A stretch of 64,000 bases of DNA from Muricauda sp. SCSIO 64092 (GCF_023016285.1 NZ_CP095413.1:1240001-1304000); one strand, 5' to 3'. Counted from the first letter of the stretch, positions 25,134 to 33,827 are shown. Numbers and translations are program-made. The notes: generated by a model not told the origin, from the sequence alone.

Positions 25134-26434
25134 AAGTCAATACAATACATATCAAAAACCTCTTTCTAATAGGATTGCTATTATCCACTACTTCACTCCT
25201 TTCACAGGCCATGGGACTCATTCCCGCAACAGATGAGGAAAGGGCACAGATGGATAAGGATTTCAAGGAATATATTGGAAATGGGGAAGACATCTACAAT
25301 CTTACGCTGCAAAGTGCCGGTGAAGCCACGGCCAAAAGCTTTGATCTTAGGGATGTAAATGCGCTTTCGCCAATTAAGGATCAGTTGCAATGCGGCTCTT
25401 GCTGGGCATTTTCGGCCATTGCCACTCTGGAATCGAGCAATTTATTGATCAACGCGAAAGAAAGTGATCTCGCGGAACAACAACTGGTGGACTGTGTAAG
25501 CTTTTATAGGGGCGGTGGATGCAAGGGTGGTGATTATACCCTTGCCCTTAAGTGGTTGGCAGATAATAGCAAAAAATTAAAGGTCGAAACACAACGCCCA
25601 TATCAGGCCGAGCAGGCCTCATGTTCCCTATCCGACGATGGATTTGTTCGGGTCGCCAATTGGAAATCAATAGGGGTTTCCCCTGAAATCGATGTCATAA
25701 AAAATGCCATTGTCCAGCATGGTGCATTGGCGGCTGCGGTGAACGCCGATAGTGACTTTATTGCCCATAACCCAACCAAAAAGGAAATTTTGGACAAACC
25801 GCATATTGGTAAACGAAACCATGCCATTAATGTGGTTGGATGGGACGATGATAAGGGCGCCTGGCTCATTAGAAATTCATGGGGTGAAAAATGGGGGGAC
25901 AAAGGTTATGCCTGGTTAAAATATGGCACATATGACCTTTCCTTCTTTTCATGGGCAGATGTTACCAAAATGGATTCGCCCGCAGCCCCGGAATCTGAAG
26001 TCCAACCTGAAACCGATACCAATGAAGTTCCGGAAACGGAAGAAGATGTGGCCGAAGAAGAGGACCTTCCCGTTTCTCCCACCAAAACCACTTTCACCTT
26101 GGACATGGTGCACGTCCTGGGTTCAATTCAGGAATATCAAGAGCTGTTCATAAAGGTCAATGACAATAAAATCAGAAAATATGGCATGAACAGAAAAGGG
26201 GTCAAGTACCACAACAAAATAGAAATTGAGGAAGGGGAACAGAAATTGGAGGTCTACACAAAATCAATTGTAAAACGGAAGGGGAAAAAGGCCCTGCTTT
26301 TCGGGTATTGGAAAGGAACCATTAAAATGGATGAGGACATACAGGTAAGGTTATTGTATGACAAAAAAATAGAAGCCCCGAATGTTTTTGGATTGAAGTT
26401 TAGCAATGATGACATCGTCGTAAAAAAAGGATAA
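25130..26434 (+). CDS. secreted papain-family (C1A) cysteine peptidase with C-terminal extension
   Basis: A 434-residue protein with a signal peptide (LFLIGLLLSTTSLLSQA). A short pro-region with DEERAQMDKDFKEYI follows, then a C1A domain from SFDLRDVNALSPIKDQ. Catalytic residues are in place: Gln87 and Cys91 in QCGSCWAFS, His231 in NHAINVVGW, Asn249 in RNSWGEKWGDKGY. The disulfide motif CKGGD is present. After ~residue 285 a Glu/Pro linker leads to a ~130-residue beta-rich domain of unknown type. It is translated with the chagasin-like inhibitor (ATGA overlap) and would act in the periplasm or outside. Confidence 0.92.
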   Translation: MKVNTIHIKNLFLIGLLLSTTSLLSQAMGLIPATDEERAQMDKDFKEYIGNGEDIYNLTLQSAGEATAKSFDLRDVNALSPIKDQLQCGSCWAFSAIATLESSNLLINAKESDLAEQQLVDCVSFYRGGGCKGGDYTLALKWLADNSKKLKVETQRPYQAEQASCSLSDDGFVRVANWKSIGVSPEIDVIKNAIVQHGALAAAVNADSDFIAHNPTKKEILDKPHIGKRNHAINVVGWDDDKGAWLIRNSWGEKWGDKGYAWLKYGTYDLSFFSWADVTKMDSPAAPESEVQPETDTNEVPETEEDVAEEEDLPVSPTKTTFTLDMVHVLGSIQEYQELFIKVNDNKIRKYGMNRKGVKYHNKIEIEEGEQKLEVYTKSIVKRKGKKALLFGYWKGTIKMDEDIQVRLLYDKKIEAPNVFGLKFSNDDIVVKKG

Positions 26435-26458
26435 GAGTGATTAAAGAACCAACCGGAC

Positions 26459-28393
26459 ATGACCAGACAAGAGTTCCAAAAGAGGTACCACTATAACAAT
26501 AGGGAGCATAAAATTGGTGGTGGGAGCTTCGGTACTGTCTACAAGGCCTATGATAGGGTCTTGGACAGACATGTTGCCATTAAGGTTTCCGAAGTAAAGC
26601 AACTGCAGGGCAAGGAAGTTTCCCTACAGGTAGAGTTCGATGCCATAAAATCATTGGCCAAACATCCAAATATTGCCAATTATGAAAGCGTACATCGTTT
26701 TGAGGATGGCCCAGGGATTTTTGACTATGCCATTATGCAGTACTATCCCTTGGGAAATCTTTCCAATTTCATTAAGAAACACGATTTGGATGAGGAACAA
26801 AAAGGGAAAATCCTTATCCAAATTTTGGAAGGGTTGGCCTATTTACACCACAAGAAAGTGGTGCATAGGGACATCAAGCCTGGGAATATTTTAGTGGTAG
26901 ATCGTCCTGGGGAGGGCATAGTTCCCAAGATTACCGATTTTGGTCTGAGCAAGCTCGCCGAAATTCAGGGAGAAGGTTCAGAATTTGCCAATAGCTTTGC
27001 AGGAGGAACGGTACAGTACAGTTCGCCGGAACAATTAAAGGGTCAACCCCTAAAGTTCAACACGGATCTCTGGAGTTTTGGGGTAATCGTAAATGAGGTA
27101 TTTACAAACAATTCCCTTTTTGATGTTAAAGGACACAGCTCCGCCAGTGTGGAATGGCAAAGTGAAATTATGCAACAGATCCTTCATAAGGATTTGGATT
27201 CGGAATTGGACAACCTCCCTGAACCCTGGAAGAAAGTTGCCAAACAATGCCTACGGCGGGATAACAAAAAACGGGTAATCAGTGGTGAAGCCTTGTTGGA
27301 GGAGCTGCCCGAGGGCCTAAGAAGTCCAGGCCTTTCCCCTACTCCAGAAGAGGAAGAAGATGCCGGTACCGTTCTATTGGGAACAATGCCTCCGGATACG
27401 CCCCAGGATGGTACGGCCATACAAGCAAAAGGGGAAAGCCAAGCCAAAACGGTTGCCAAACCCTCTTCCAAAAGCAAAAAAGGCATCTTCATTGGTGGGG
27501 CGGTTGTATTGGCCCTATTGGCAGTAGGCACCTACTATTTTCTTGGCCGATCGGTAACTCCAATTTCATTGGCCAGGGTTGAATTGAATGGCAAAACGGC
27601 CTTTCTTGACATCAAGGGAAAGAAAGTCATCCCATTTGAATACGATGAGGGATTTGGATTTTCCAATGGATTGGCACCCGTACAAAAGAATGGAAAATGG
27701 ATATATATTGATACGGAAGGAAACCCAGCCTTTGAGAAGCAATATGATTTTGCAGCCCCTTTTTCAGAAAACCTTGCGGTTGTCCGGGAGGGGAACCAAT
27801 GGGGCTACATCAAAGCGGACGGGACCTTTGCGATAGCACCAAAATTCAATTTGGCCGGATCGTTTGCCAATGGGTTCGCGGCCGTACAACTCCAGGGAAA
27901 ATGGGGGTATATTGATTCCAAAGGGAACCTCTTTATCGAGCCCCAATTTGATGTGGCCCTGGAGTTTTCGGAAGGACTGGCTGCTGTTAAAAAAGGAAAT
28001 CTTTGGGGGTACGTCAATAGCCTTGGTAGTATTGCCATCCCTTTTGATTTTGATTCGGCAAATCCTTTTTCAAATGGCTTGGCCGCAGTATCCCAAAAAG
28101 ACAACCACTTTTTTATCGATAAAAAAGGGGGTCAAGCCATTTCAACGGAATATCAAATGTTGGGCAATTTTTCAGAAAGCCTGGCGGCGGCCATGACCGC
28201 AAATGGATGGGGCTATATTGACAGGTCCGGGAAATTCATGATATCCGACATCTATGAAAGTGCCGGGGTTTTTAGCAACGGGCTTGCTCCCGTGAAGAGG
28301 AACAACAAATGGGGGTTCATTAACACAAAAGGGGAACCGCAAATCGATTTTATATATGATTATGCTGATAATTTCAGCAGATTGGAAAACTAA
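26459..28393 (+). CDS. transmembrane Ser/Thr protein kinase with C-terminal WG repeats
   Basis: A 644-residue Hanks-type kinase. Residues 15-285 form the catalytic domain: Gly loop GGGSFG at 20-25, Lys42 in VAIK, HRDIKPGN near 136-143, DFG near 160, and the SSPEQLKG activation region. A Pro/Glu-rich linker leads to one membrane helix at about 341-362 (IFIGGAVVLALLAVGTYYFLG). The exported part, ~370-640, is an array of WG repeats (KWGYIDSKGNLFIEPQFD pattern, about 24 residues each). It would phosphorylate FHA partners in the cytoplasm in response to a signal sensed by the WG domain, opposed by the PP2C enzyme. Confidence 0.95.
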   Translation: MTRQEFQKRYHYNNREHKIGGGSFGTVYKAYDRVLDRHVAIKVSEVKQLQGKEVSLQVEFDAIKSLAKHPNIANYESVHRFEDGPGIFDYAIMQYYPLGNLSNFIKKHDLDEEQKGKILIQILEGLAYLHHKKVVHRDIKPGNILVVDRPGEGIVPKITDFGLSKLAEIQGEGSEFANSFAGGTVQYSSPEQLKGQPLKFNTDLWSFGVIVNEVFTNNSLFDVKGHSSASVEWQSEIMQQILHKDLDSELDNLPEPWKKVAKQCLRRDNKKRVISGEALLEELPEGLRSPGLSPTPEEEEDAGTVLLGTMPPDTPQDGTAIQAKGESQAKTVAKPSSKSKKGIFIGGAVVLALLAVGTYYFLGRSVTPISLARVELNGKTAFLDIKGKKVIPFEYDEGFGFSNGLAPVQKNGKWIYIDTEGNPAFEKQYDFAAPFSENLAVVREGNQWGYIKADGTFAIAPKFNLAGSFANGFAAVQLQGKWGYIDSKGNLFIEPQFDVALEFSEGLAAVKKGNLWGYVNSLGSIAIPFDFDSANPFSNGLAAVSQKDNHFFIDKKGGQAISTEYQMLGNFSESLAAAMTANGWGYIDRSGKFMISDIYESAGVFSNGLAPVKRNNKWGFINTKGEPQIDFIYDYADNFSRLEN

Positions 28394-28429
28394 AGCGAAC
28401 ACAATAAATCAACTTAAATACTGAGAACT

Positions 28430-29278
28430 ATGAAAATGCAGAAATTAGGAACACTAGTACTGTTATTGGTGGCCCAATCCATATGGGCACAGCGGACAAC
28501 CATTGGCCTGCTCACATTTGAGGCCAACCGATACCAAGATTTCCAGGAAGCCGACCTTTTGACCGAGCGGGTGAAGGAAATATTCTTTGAATCCAAGAGA
28601 TTTAGGCCCATTGATCGTACCGCCTACGCAGAGGCCAACAAATACAGGGAGGGGGAAATCCAGAAGAATATTGAATACATCAACGGATATGTTACCGAAC
28701 AGGGCATTAAAGATGGTGCCAAGTTTATTGTCGGTGGAAAATTGATCGCCCTTAGTTATTCCAAGACCAAAGATGGCTCCTTTAAATGTGATATGAGTTT
28801 TAGCATAAGCATCAACGATATTGAAACCAATGAACTCATCGCCACAAAAACCTTTAATCCTGGCGGCCCCCTTAACTTTAAGTTGTCCGGTGGAACAGAA
28901 ACACAGGCCATGGTCAATACGTTGAGAGCAGCTCAAAAGGATATTGAAAACTATATTATTAACAATGTACCTTTCATTGCTCCCATACAACAGATCGATC
29001 CCGTAAAAAAGAGTGCGGAAGTTCTCATAGTTGCCGGAAAAAATGAAGGGGTCAACAAAGGGGACCGCTTTGGCATTTATCAAGTAACCGAAATTGAAAC
29101 GGTGAAAGGGTTAAAAGTACGAAAGGAATTGGTCGCCAAGTTTCCCATAAAAGTAGTGGAGGGTGATTTTTCAAAGGCTTTTGTTGGTAAAAACGCAACG
29201 GAACTCTTGGACAAATACAATGATGACACCATAAAACTCATTTGCCAATCCATGCCCAAAAGCGGGCTTTCATTATAA
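28430..29278 (+). CDS. secreted CsgG/FlgT-like protein
   Basis: A 282-residue protein with a signal peptide ending SIWAQ. The N-terminal ~150 residues have the layout of CsgG/LpoB-type proteins (TIGLLTFEANR, LLTERVKEIFFESKRFRPIDR, GAKFIVGGKLIALSYS). The last ~80 residues contain AEVLIVAGKNEGVNKGDRFGIY, a pattern found at the C-terminus of FlgT-like proteins. I assign a fold class only; the function is unknown. It follows the kinase by 37 bp and precedes two further secreted proteins. Confidence 0.7.
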   Translation: MKMQKLGTLVLLLVAQSIWAQRTTIGLLTFEANRYQDFQEADLLTERVKEIFFESKRFRPIDRTAYAEANKYREGEIQKNIEYINGYVTEQGIKDGAKFIVGGKLIALSYSKTKDGSFKCDMSFSISINDIETNELIATKTFNPGGPLNFKLSGGTETQAMVNTLRAAQKDIENYIINNVPFIAPIQQIDPVKKSAEVLIVAGKNEGVNKGDRFGIYQVTEIETVKGLKVRKELVAKFPIKVVEGDFSKAFVGKNATELLDKYNDDTIKLICQSMPKSGLSL

Positions 29279-29288
29279 GCATACGAAA

Positions 29289-30191
29289 ATGAAGAAAACA
29301 CAATTCACTTTATGCCTACTGGTCATTTGTTTGGTGGTTCCCAGCGTAGCCCAGAAAGTGGCACATGACGATGTTATCCTTCCCAGTGTAATGATCATTC
29401 CAAGGGTCAATGAGGGGCAGGACATTAGAACCTTAGTGGACCTATCCCCGGACATTCGTGTAGGAATGGCCGCGGTGAACGATGCCTTTACCAATTATGG
29501 TTTTGATACCAAGGATTTTGAATCGGCCTTCAAAAAATTGATGCGGGAAATGGAGGTCAATCCCTGCGACCAATGCGGTATGGTAGAACTGCTTTTCAAC
29601 AGTGCCGCAGCGGATGTTTTGGTAGAGGTAGACCTGCAATATGTTACCTCCGGAGGCGGGAATAAAGTACGGTTGATCGTAGAAGCCAACCACTACTCCA
29701 CTGCCCTTTCCGTGGCCAGCGAAATCTGTGAATCCAATATGTTTTATACCAGGGATACCGGGGCTTTGGCACAATCCGCCCTTAAAAAAACAAAGTTCAC
29801 GGATGCGGCAGGAAACCGTTTTTCCTGTGCGGATGAGTTTATGAAGGAATTGATACGGTTTCAGAAAAAGCTTTGCATAAAAGGGGCGGTGGCCGACCTT
29901 CAGTTCAAAATAGGGAGTGATTCGGAATACACTATGGATTCCCGCGTGGAGTATGCCGATGATGAACGCCTAAAATATGTCCTGGAAGATTGGATGGAAG
30001 AAAATGCCTTTAAGGGCGGTTACAAAATTGCCAATCAAACGGACTATCAAATGATGGTGGAGGAATACCGTTATCCCTGTGATATGCGGGACAGCAAAAT
30101 TGAACGCCAACTGGATCGGTTTTTTGACGATTTGGGAATGGAGGTAAGTTTTAAAAGGGACCGTGGGGCCCTATATGTAACCATTGAATAA
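29289..30191 (+). CDS. secreted DUF6175-like protein
   Basis: A 300-residue protein with a signal peptide ending SVAQK. The start of the mature part, LPSVMIIPRVNEGQDIRTLVDLSPDIRVGMAAVNDAF, is what I associate with the Bacteroidota DUF6175 family. A pair of cysteines, CDQCGM, near residue 96 and further Cys residues suggest disulfides. Beta-rich, no membrane segment, no enzymatic motif. Eleven bp after the previous gene, 7 bp before the next, so in the same transcript. Confidence 0.65.
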   Translation: MKKTQFTLCLLVICLVVPSVAQKVAHDDVILPSVMIIPRVNEGQDIRTLVDLSPDIRVGMAAVNDAFTNYGFDTKDFESAFKKLMREMEVNPCDQCGMVELLFNSAAADVLVEVDLQYVTSGGGNKVRLIVEANHYSTALSVASEICESNMFYTRDTGALAQSALKKTKFTDAAGNRFSCADEFMKELIRFQKKLCIKGAVADLQFKIGSDSEYTMDSRVEYADDERLKYVLEDWMEENAFKGGYKIANQTDYQMMVEEYRYPCDMRDSKIERQLDRFFDDLGMEVSFKRDRGALYVTIE

Positions 30192-30197
30192 CAAAAG

Positions 30198-31163
30198 ATG
30201 AAGCAGCTACTAATCGTACTTTTCCTTGGGTGCCCATTTTTAACGCTAACAGCCCAAGATGATTCCTTGGAGCAGGGAATTGCCCTTAGCGTTATTGTAC
30301 CTGATCGGTATACGGAGGGGTTGAATACCGCACAGCGAAAAAAAATTCAGACCAAGGTGACCCGGATGGTCTCCAATTATGGAATGTCCGGACTGGATTA
30401 CCTCAGCCAATATTTGGTGTATCCCAAGTTTGAAATTTTTGACCATAGGGAAGTTGAAACCCAGCTACGAAACGTACACACCATAGAAGCAGAATTGACC
30501 CTGGTGGTTATGGAGGCACGAACCCAAAAAGTCTATGGCACGTATAACATGGAACTGGAAGGGGAGGATTTTTCGCGTTCAAAGGCCATTAACAAGGCCA
30601 TTGGAAGGGCAAAGACCAAAAACGAGGACATTGAAGCCTTTATGACCAAGGTACGGACCAAAATTTTGGCAGATTTTCAAAATAATTGTTCGCGACTCTA
30701 CCGGGATGCAAAGGCCATGATTGCCGGCAAAAAGTTTGAAGAGGCCATGAACCTGATCAGTTTTGCTCCGGTAGGTATTTCCGGCGAATGTGATGACAAC
30801 CTGCAACAATTGTTGGAGGTAGCCTATGAAGCCCACAATCGGGCACGTTGTGACGAGCTGTTGAGCGATGCCAAACGGGCCATCCGCTTCCGCCATTGGT
30901 ATTATGGTTATTACTTATTGGAGTACTACATGGATGAGGCATCCGATTGTTTCGACTCGGCACAACAACTAAAACAGGAGATCGTCCAATCCGATGAAAT
31001 CAAAGGGGATGAAACCAAACTAAAAGAGGGGGTGAAAGAAGAAGAAGTACAGAGTCGGGTTCAAAAACGGAAGAAAAAAGTGATCAATACGTTGGCCTCA
31101 ACATACGCGGCCAAAACCCACGACAATCAAATGTGCCAATTGTTCAAACAGAATTGCCATTAG
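30198..31163 (+). CDS. secreted protein of unknown function, last gene of the signalling block
   Basis: A 321-residue protein with a signal peptide ending TLTAQ. The first half, including ALSVIVPDRYTEGLNTAQRKKIQTKVTRMVS, is typical of the CsgG-like accessory proteins that accompany DUF6175 genes. The second half is alpha-helical with TPR-like spacing (FEEAMNLISFAPVGISGECDDNLQQLLEVAYEAHNRARCDELLSDAKRAI, quoted in parts). The C-terminal is basic (VQKRKKKVINTLA). No family recognised. It is followed by a strong terminator 26 bp downstream. Confidence 0.7.
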   Translation: MKQLLIVLFLGCPFLTLTAQDDSLEQGIALSVIVPDRYTEGLNTAQRKKIQTKVTRMVSNYGMSGLDYLSQYLVYPKFEIFDHREVETQLRNVHTIEAELTLVVMEARTQKVYGTYNMELEGEDFSRSKAINKAIGRAKTKNEDIEAFMTKVRTKILADFQNNCSRLYRDAKAMIAGKKFEEAMNLISFAPVGISGECDDNLQQLLEVAYEAHNRARCDELLSDAKRAIRFRHWYYGYYLLEYYMDEASDCFDSAQQLKQEIVQSDEIKGDETKLKEGVKEEEVQSRVQKRKKKVINTLASTYAAKTHDNQMCQLFKQNCH

Positions 31164-31188
31164 TTTTCAGTTCGTTGTATTTGTGATC

Positions 31189-31215
31189 AAAGGGAGCCAT
31201 TAGGTTCCCTTTTTT
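31189..31215 (+). terminator. Rho-independent terminator of the twelve-gene block
   Basis: AAAGGGAGCC (31189-31198) pairs with GGTTCCCTTT (31203-31212; one G-T pair) around the loop ATTA and runs into TTTTTT. It closes the block beginning at the PP2C gene. Confidence 0.85.
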
Positions 31216-31313
31216 GTTTGGTATACCAAAAACCCTTCTTCATACAGCACATATCCCTTGTGCATAGCTCCCCCAATAGATTTGTTCCCATAAAATCAAC
31301 AAACACCAAAGAC

Positions 31314-31628
31314 ATGAAGACAGGAATACTAAAATTTATGATCGCCATGCTGATCTTCCTATGCGCCATGGCCGGGAAGGCACAATGCTCGGATGCCTCC
31401 AGAATACTGCGCAATCACCGGGACGGAATTATGGAACTGCTATTAAGCAGCGGGGACACCAATATATACACAGAGGTTTTGGACTGTGATTACAGCTGGT
31501 GGGGTAGCCGTACGGAGATTACCCATTACATAAGCTTTAATGGGTTTTGGACAGGGACCAAATATGAAGCTATTGGCAAACTTATCGTTGAAGATTCGGA
31601 ACAGGGGAAGCGCGGTGGCATTATCTAA
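31314..31628 (+). CDS. small secreted protein, probably cut short by a frameshift
   Basis: As it stands, 104 residues: a signal peptide (GILKFMIAMLIFLCAMAGKAQ) and a mature part with CSDASRILRNHRDGIMEL and DCDYSWWGSRTEITHYI. Its natural end appears to be lost. Adding one G to the GGGG run at 31604-31607 joins it to ARWHYLKGNNSMNEYLV and MGLMAVLAYASEQ, ending at 31705, a full protein of about 130 residues. No family recognised; it may be part of the same secreted set but lies after the terminator. Confidence 0.6.
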   Translation: MKTGILKFMIAMLIFLCAMAGKAQCSDASRILRNHRDGIMELLLSSGDTNIYTEVLDCDYSWWGSRTEITHYISFNGFWTGTKYEAIGKLIVEDSEQGKRGGII

Positions 31629-31732
31629 AAGGAAACAATAGTATGAACGAATATCTGGTACAAATGGGGTTAATGGCCGTATTGGCCTATGCCTCGGAAC
31701 AATAAAAACCAACAACCAAAAAATCAAGGAAA

Positions 31733-31951
31733 ATGAAGATTACGGGAGTACATACCAAGGAAAAAGTAATGGAAAAGTGTATTTTGAACCATGATACCAT
31801 TACCGACAGTTTTGAATTCGACAACCTATTGGAAAGCCATGGCAATGCAGATAAATTGGCCTTTGAAGCAGCCATAGGTGACATGGGCCATTATCCAGCC
31901 TTTGAGTGGTTGGACAGTGATTTGGACCATGGCCTCGATCAGTTCCATTAA
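31733..31951 (+). CDS. small hypothetical protein
   Basis: A 72-residue, acidic protein without signal peptide or membrane helix, rich in His/Asp/Glu (ILNHDTITDSFEFDNLLESHGNA and the tail LDSDLDHGLDQFH). No family recognised. A clear terminator about 90 bp downstream supports that a transcript ends here. Confidence 0.55.
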   Translation: MKITGVHTKEKVMEKCILNHDTITDSFEFDNLLESHGNADKLAFEAAIGDMGHYPAFEWLDSDLDHGLDQFH

Positions 31952-32038
31952 AACCTCTAGCCTCGTACATAGCGGATTTCATTGAAGCCATCATTTCCTT
32001 TTTTACAGGAATCCATTCACCAACCAAAACCACGTATA

Positions 32039-32066
32039 CCCGGACCTAAAGTCCGGGTTTTCTTTT
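32039..32066 (+). terminator. Rho-independent terminator
   Basis: CCCGGAC (32039-32045) pairs with GTCCGGG (32051-32057) around CTAAA and is followed by TTTTCTTTT. It ends the transcript of the two small genes upstream. Confidence 0.9.
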
Positions 32067-32157
32067 ATACAGTAAAAAGGGCATTTCATTTAGGCAATTC
32101 CCGGAAGGGCTTAAACCAAAGATACATTTGGATATGATTAACCAAAAAAGCAATCCG

Positions 32158-32838
32158 ATGAAAAATGTATGTTTCTACCTCCTAGTAGCATGGGTCCTGA
32201 CTTCCAGCGCCAATCCACTAAAAACCAATGATTCCATAGTACCATGGGAAGCCATCCCAAACAAAGCGTTCAAGGCCTATGGTTTAATTTTAAAAAGCCA
32301 TTTAAACCTCCCAAGCACAGATTCATTCACCATTCTCCACGCCAAAAAACGAAAGGTCACTTTTTATGAGGAGACCTGGTTGTTCCATTTCAAGATCAAC
32401 GAAAACCAAACCACAAAAAACATCAAACTACTGTGTAGGGAAAATGACTTTCTGGTACAGATCACCCCCAATACCGACTGGAACGCCTTTTTTGTAAAGC
32501 ACCCACCAAAACTAACTTCTGAAAGGGCCATAGTGGACTTTTTTACCATGACCACAAACAATCTTGTGCTCTTGGAAGACGACTTGCCCCAGAAACAAAA
32601 GGAAAAGCTTAAGGGCATTATCCATGGACCACGAATCATGTTCCAACATAAGGGAACATACACCATACAGTCTTTTATAAAGGAAAACGGGGAGGTGAAC
32701 CTGGCCCTGCATAAGTTCCATATGGCAACCAAAACCATAGTTGTCCAGGGAAAAAGCTCATTGTTCTTAAAGGAAAAACCGAGTACGGATATGGTTTCGG
32801 TTGTCAATCATCCATTTCTTGTAAACACTTTTCAGTAA
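32158..32838 (+). CDS. secreted protein of unknown function
   Basis: A 226-residue protein with a signal peptide (KNVCFYLLVAWVLTSSANP) and a mature basic, beta-rich body; no family recognised. Motifs include VTFYEETWLFHFKIN and LLEDDLPQKQKEKLKGIIHGP. Start 32158 is chosen over 32128 because it puts the signal peptide at the N-terminus. A decayed copy of its last 30 or so codons lies about 750 bp downstream, upstream of a second small lipoprotein, so this gene and the following lipoprotein were once duplicated as a unit. Confidence 0.7.
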   Translation: MKNVCFYLLVAWVLTSSANPLKTNDSIVPWEAIPNKAFKAYGLILKSHLNLPSTDSFTILHAKKRKVTFYEETWLFHFKINENQTTKNIKLLCRENDFLVQITPNTDWNAFFVKHPPKLTSERAIVDFFTMTTNNLVLLEDDLPQKQKEKLKGIIHGPRIMFQHKGTYTIQSFIKENGEVNLALHKFHMATKTIVVQGKSSLFLKEKPSTDMVSVVNHPFLVNTFQ

Positions 32839-32910
32839 AGGCTTTCGGGGTTTTGAAAATGTATTCTATATGATTAATTTGGGTACGTGATAACCCAATG
32901 AAATACTAGT

Positions 32911-33057
32911 ATGAAATCGACCATTTTACAATTTTTTGTGTTCGGATTATTGACCTTAGGTGCAGTTTCCTGCACTAACGACCAGGCGGAAACCGAGAAC
33001 CTCTATATTGATTCGCCGGATGACGATGAGGTCAAAGAAGAACCAGGTGAAGGTTAA
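32911..33057 (+). CDS. tiny lipoprotein-like peptide (copy 1)
   Basis: A 48-residue product: signal peptide MKSTILQFFVFGLLTLGAVSC with a lipobox-like AVSC, then a very acidic 27-residue tail ending VKEEPGEG. It shares MKST and GLLTLGAVSCT with the product at 33828. A clean terminator follows 17 bp after the stop, which supports a real gene. Short acidic secreted peptides next to a sensor kinase could be signals or sensor-binding lipoproteins; this is inference. Confidence 0.65.
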   Translation: MKSTILQFFVFGLLTLGAVSCTNDQAETENLYIDSPDDDEVKEEPGEG

Positions 33058-33073
33058 AATCCAAATCCTTTAT

Positions 33074-33105
33074 AAAAAGGGACATCTGTTTGTCCCTTTT
33101 TGATT
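33074..33105 (+). terminator. Rho-independent terminator after lipoprotein copy 1
   Basis: AAAAAGGGACA (33074-33084) pairs perfectly with TGTCCCTTTTT (33091-33101) around TCTGTT, giving an A-tract and a U-tract. Confidence 0.9.
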
Positions 33106-33827
33106 TCTCCTTTTTCTAAATCCATCACTTTACAATTTCTGTTCATTCTATTTTTCTCCAGTTGTGCTCGTTTAAAATCAACCACCTTTATGGTTAACCT
33201 ACTTTCATTTGTATTTTGATTTGTTATAATGAATCAAAATTCTTTTTGAAAAACATGTACCACCTTCTCCCTAAATACAACTCTGCCCATTAAAGGCTTC
33301 CCTTTTGTTTTATGAATTCTTTTGGAAGACCTCTTCCTTTCTTCATCATTTAAATATCCACTTACATCACTAATATTTATATTTTCTATCGATCAAAACA
33401 ACTATGTCAATCAACAATACTTTTCCTCTAATGTATTTTATACACAACTGTAATCATTGTATTTACTATGATTAACCAGACCTTTTTCTTAAGGATTTTG
33501 ACTTAGCCAACCACCCATATTTGTAAAAGTAAATGTTATAACATGCATTTATGGTCATACAGTTCCCGTAGCACTACCCTCTAAACACAACCCATAGTTT
33601 AACCAAGGAAAAAATTCTTTTTTCTAAAGGAAAAACCGAACACAGCTATGGTTTTGTTTAGCAAAACACCCCTTTTGTACAGCAAAAGATGATGGGTGGA
33701 AATAGGCCACTTACTTTCACGGTAACAAAATAAAAAAGCGCTTTTTAAACATTTCACAGACCGTCTGCGGCAGTGATGGTCTGGGTAGAACTGCCGATTT
33801 CATAACCATATCAAAATCAACAAAAAC
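33102..33827. other. 726-bp AT-rich gap with a gene remnant and hairpins
   Basis: No intact gene. It contains the remnant at 33590-33692, a palindrome AAAAAGCGCTTTTT at 33733-33746, and a nested hairpin at 33757-33783 (CAGACC/GGTCTG outer arms, CTGC/GCAG inner) in the leader of lipoprotein copy 2. Composition is markedly AT-rich compared with the flanks, as in the sensor half of the next gene. Confidence 0.6.
33590..33692 (+). pseudogene. remnant of the C-terminus of the 32158 gene
   Basis: In one frame the end reads FFFLKEKPNTAMVLF...PLLYSKR then TGA, against the intact gene's SLFLKEKPSTDMVSV...PFLVNTFQ. DNA similarity extends upstream through CCATAGTT and the GGAAAAA run, with a one-base gap. 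It shows that the module of secreted protein plus lipoprotein was duplicated and the second large gene then decayed. Confidence 0.7.
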
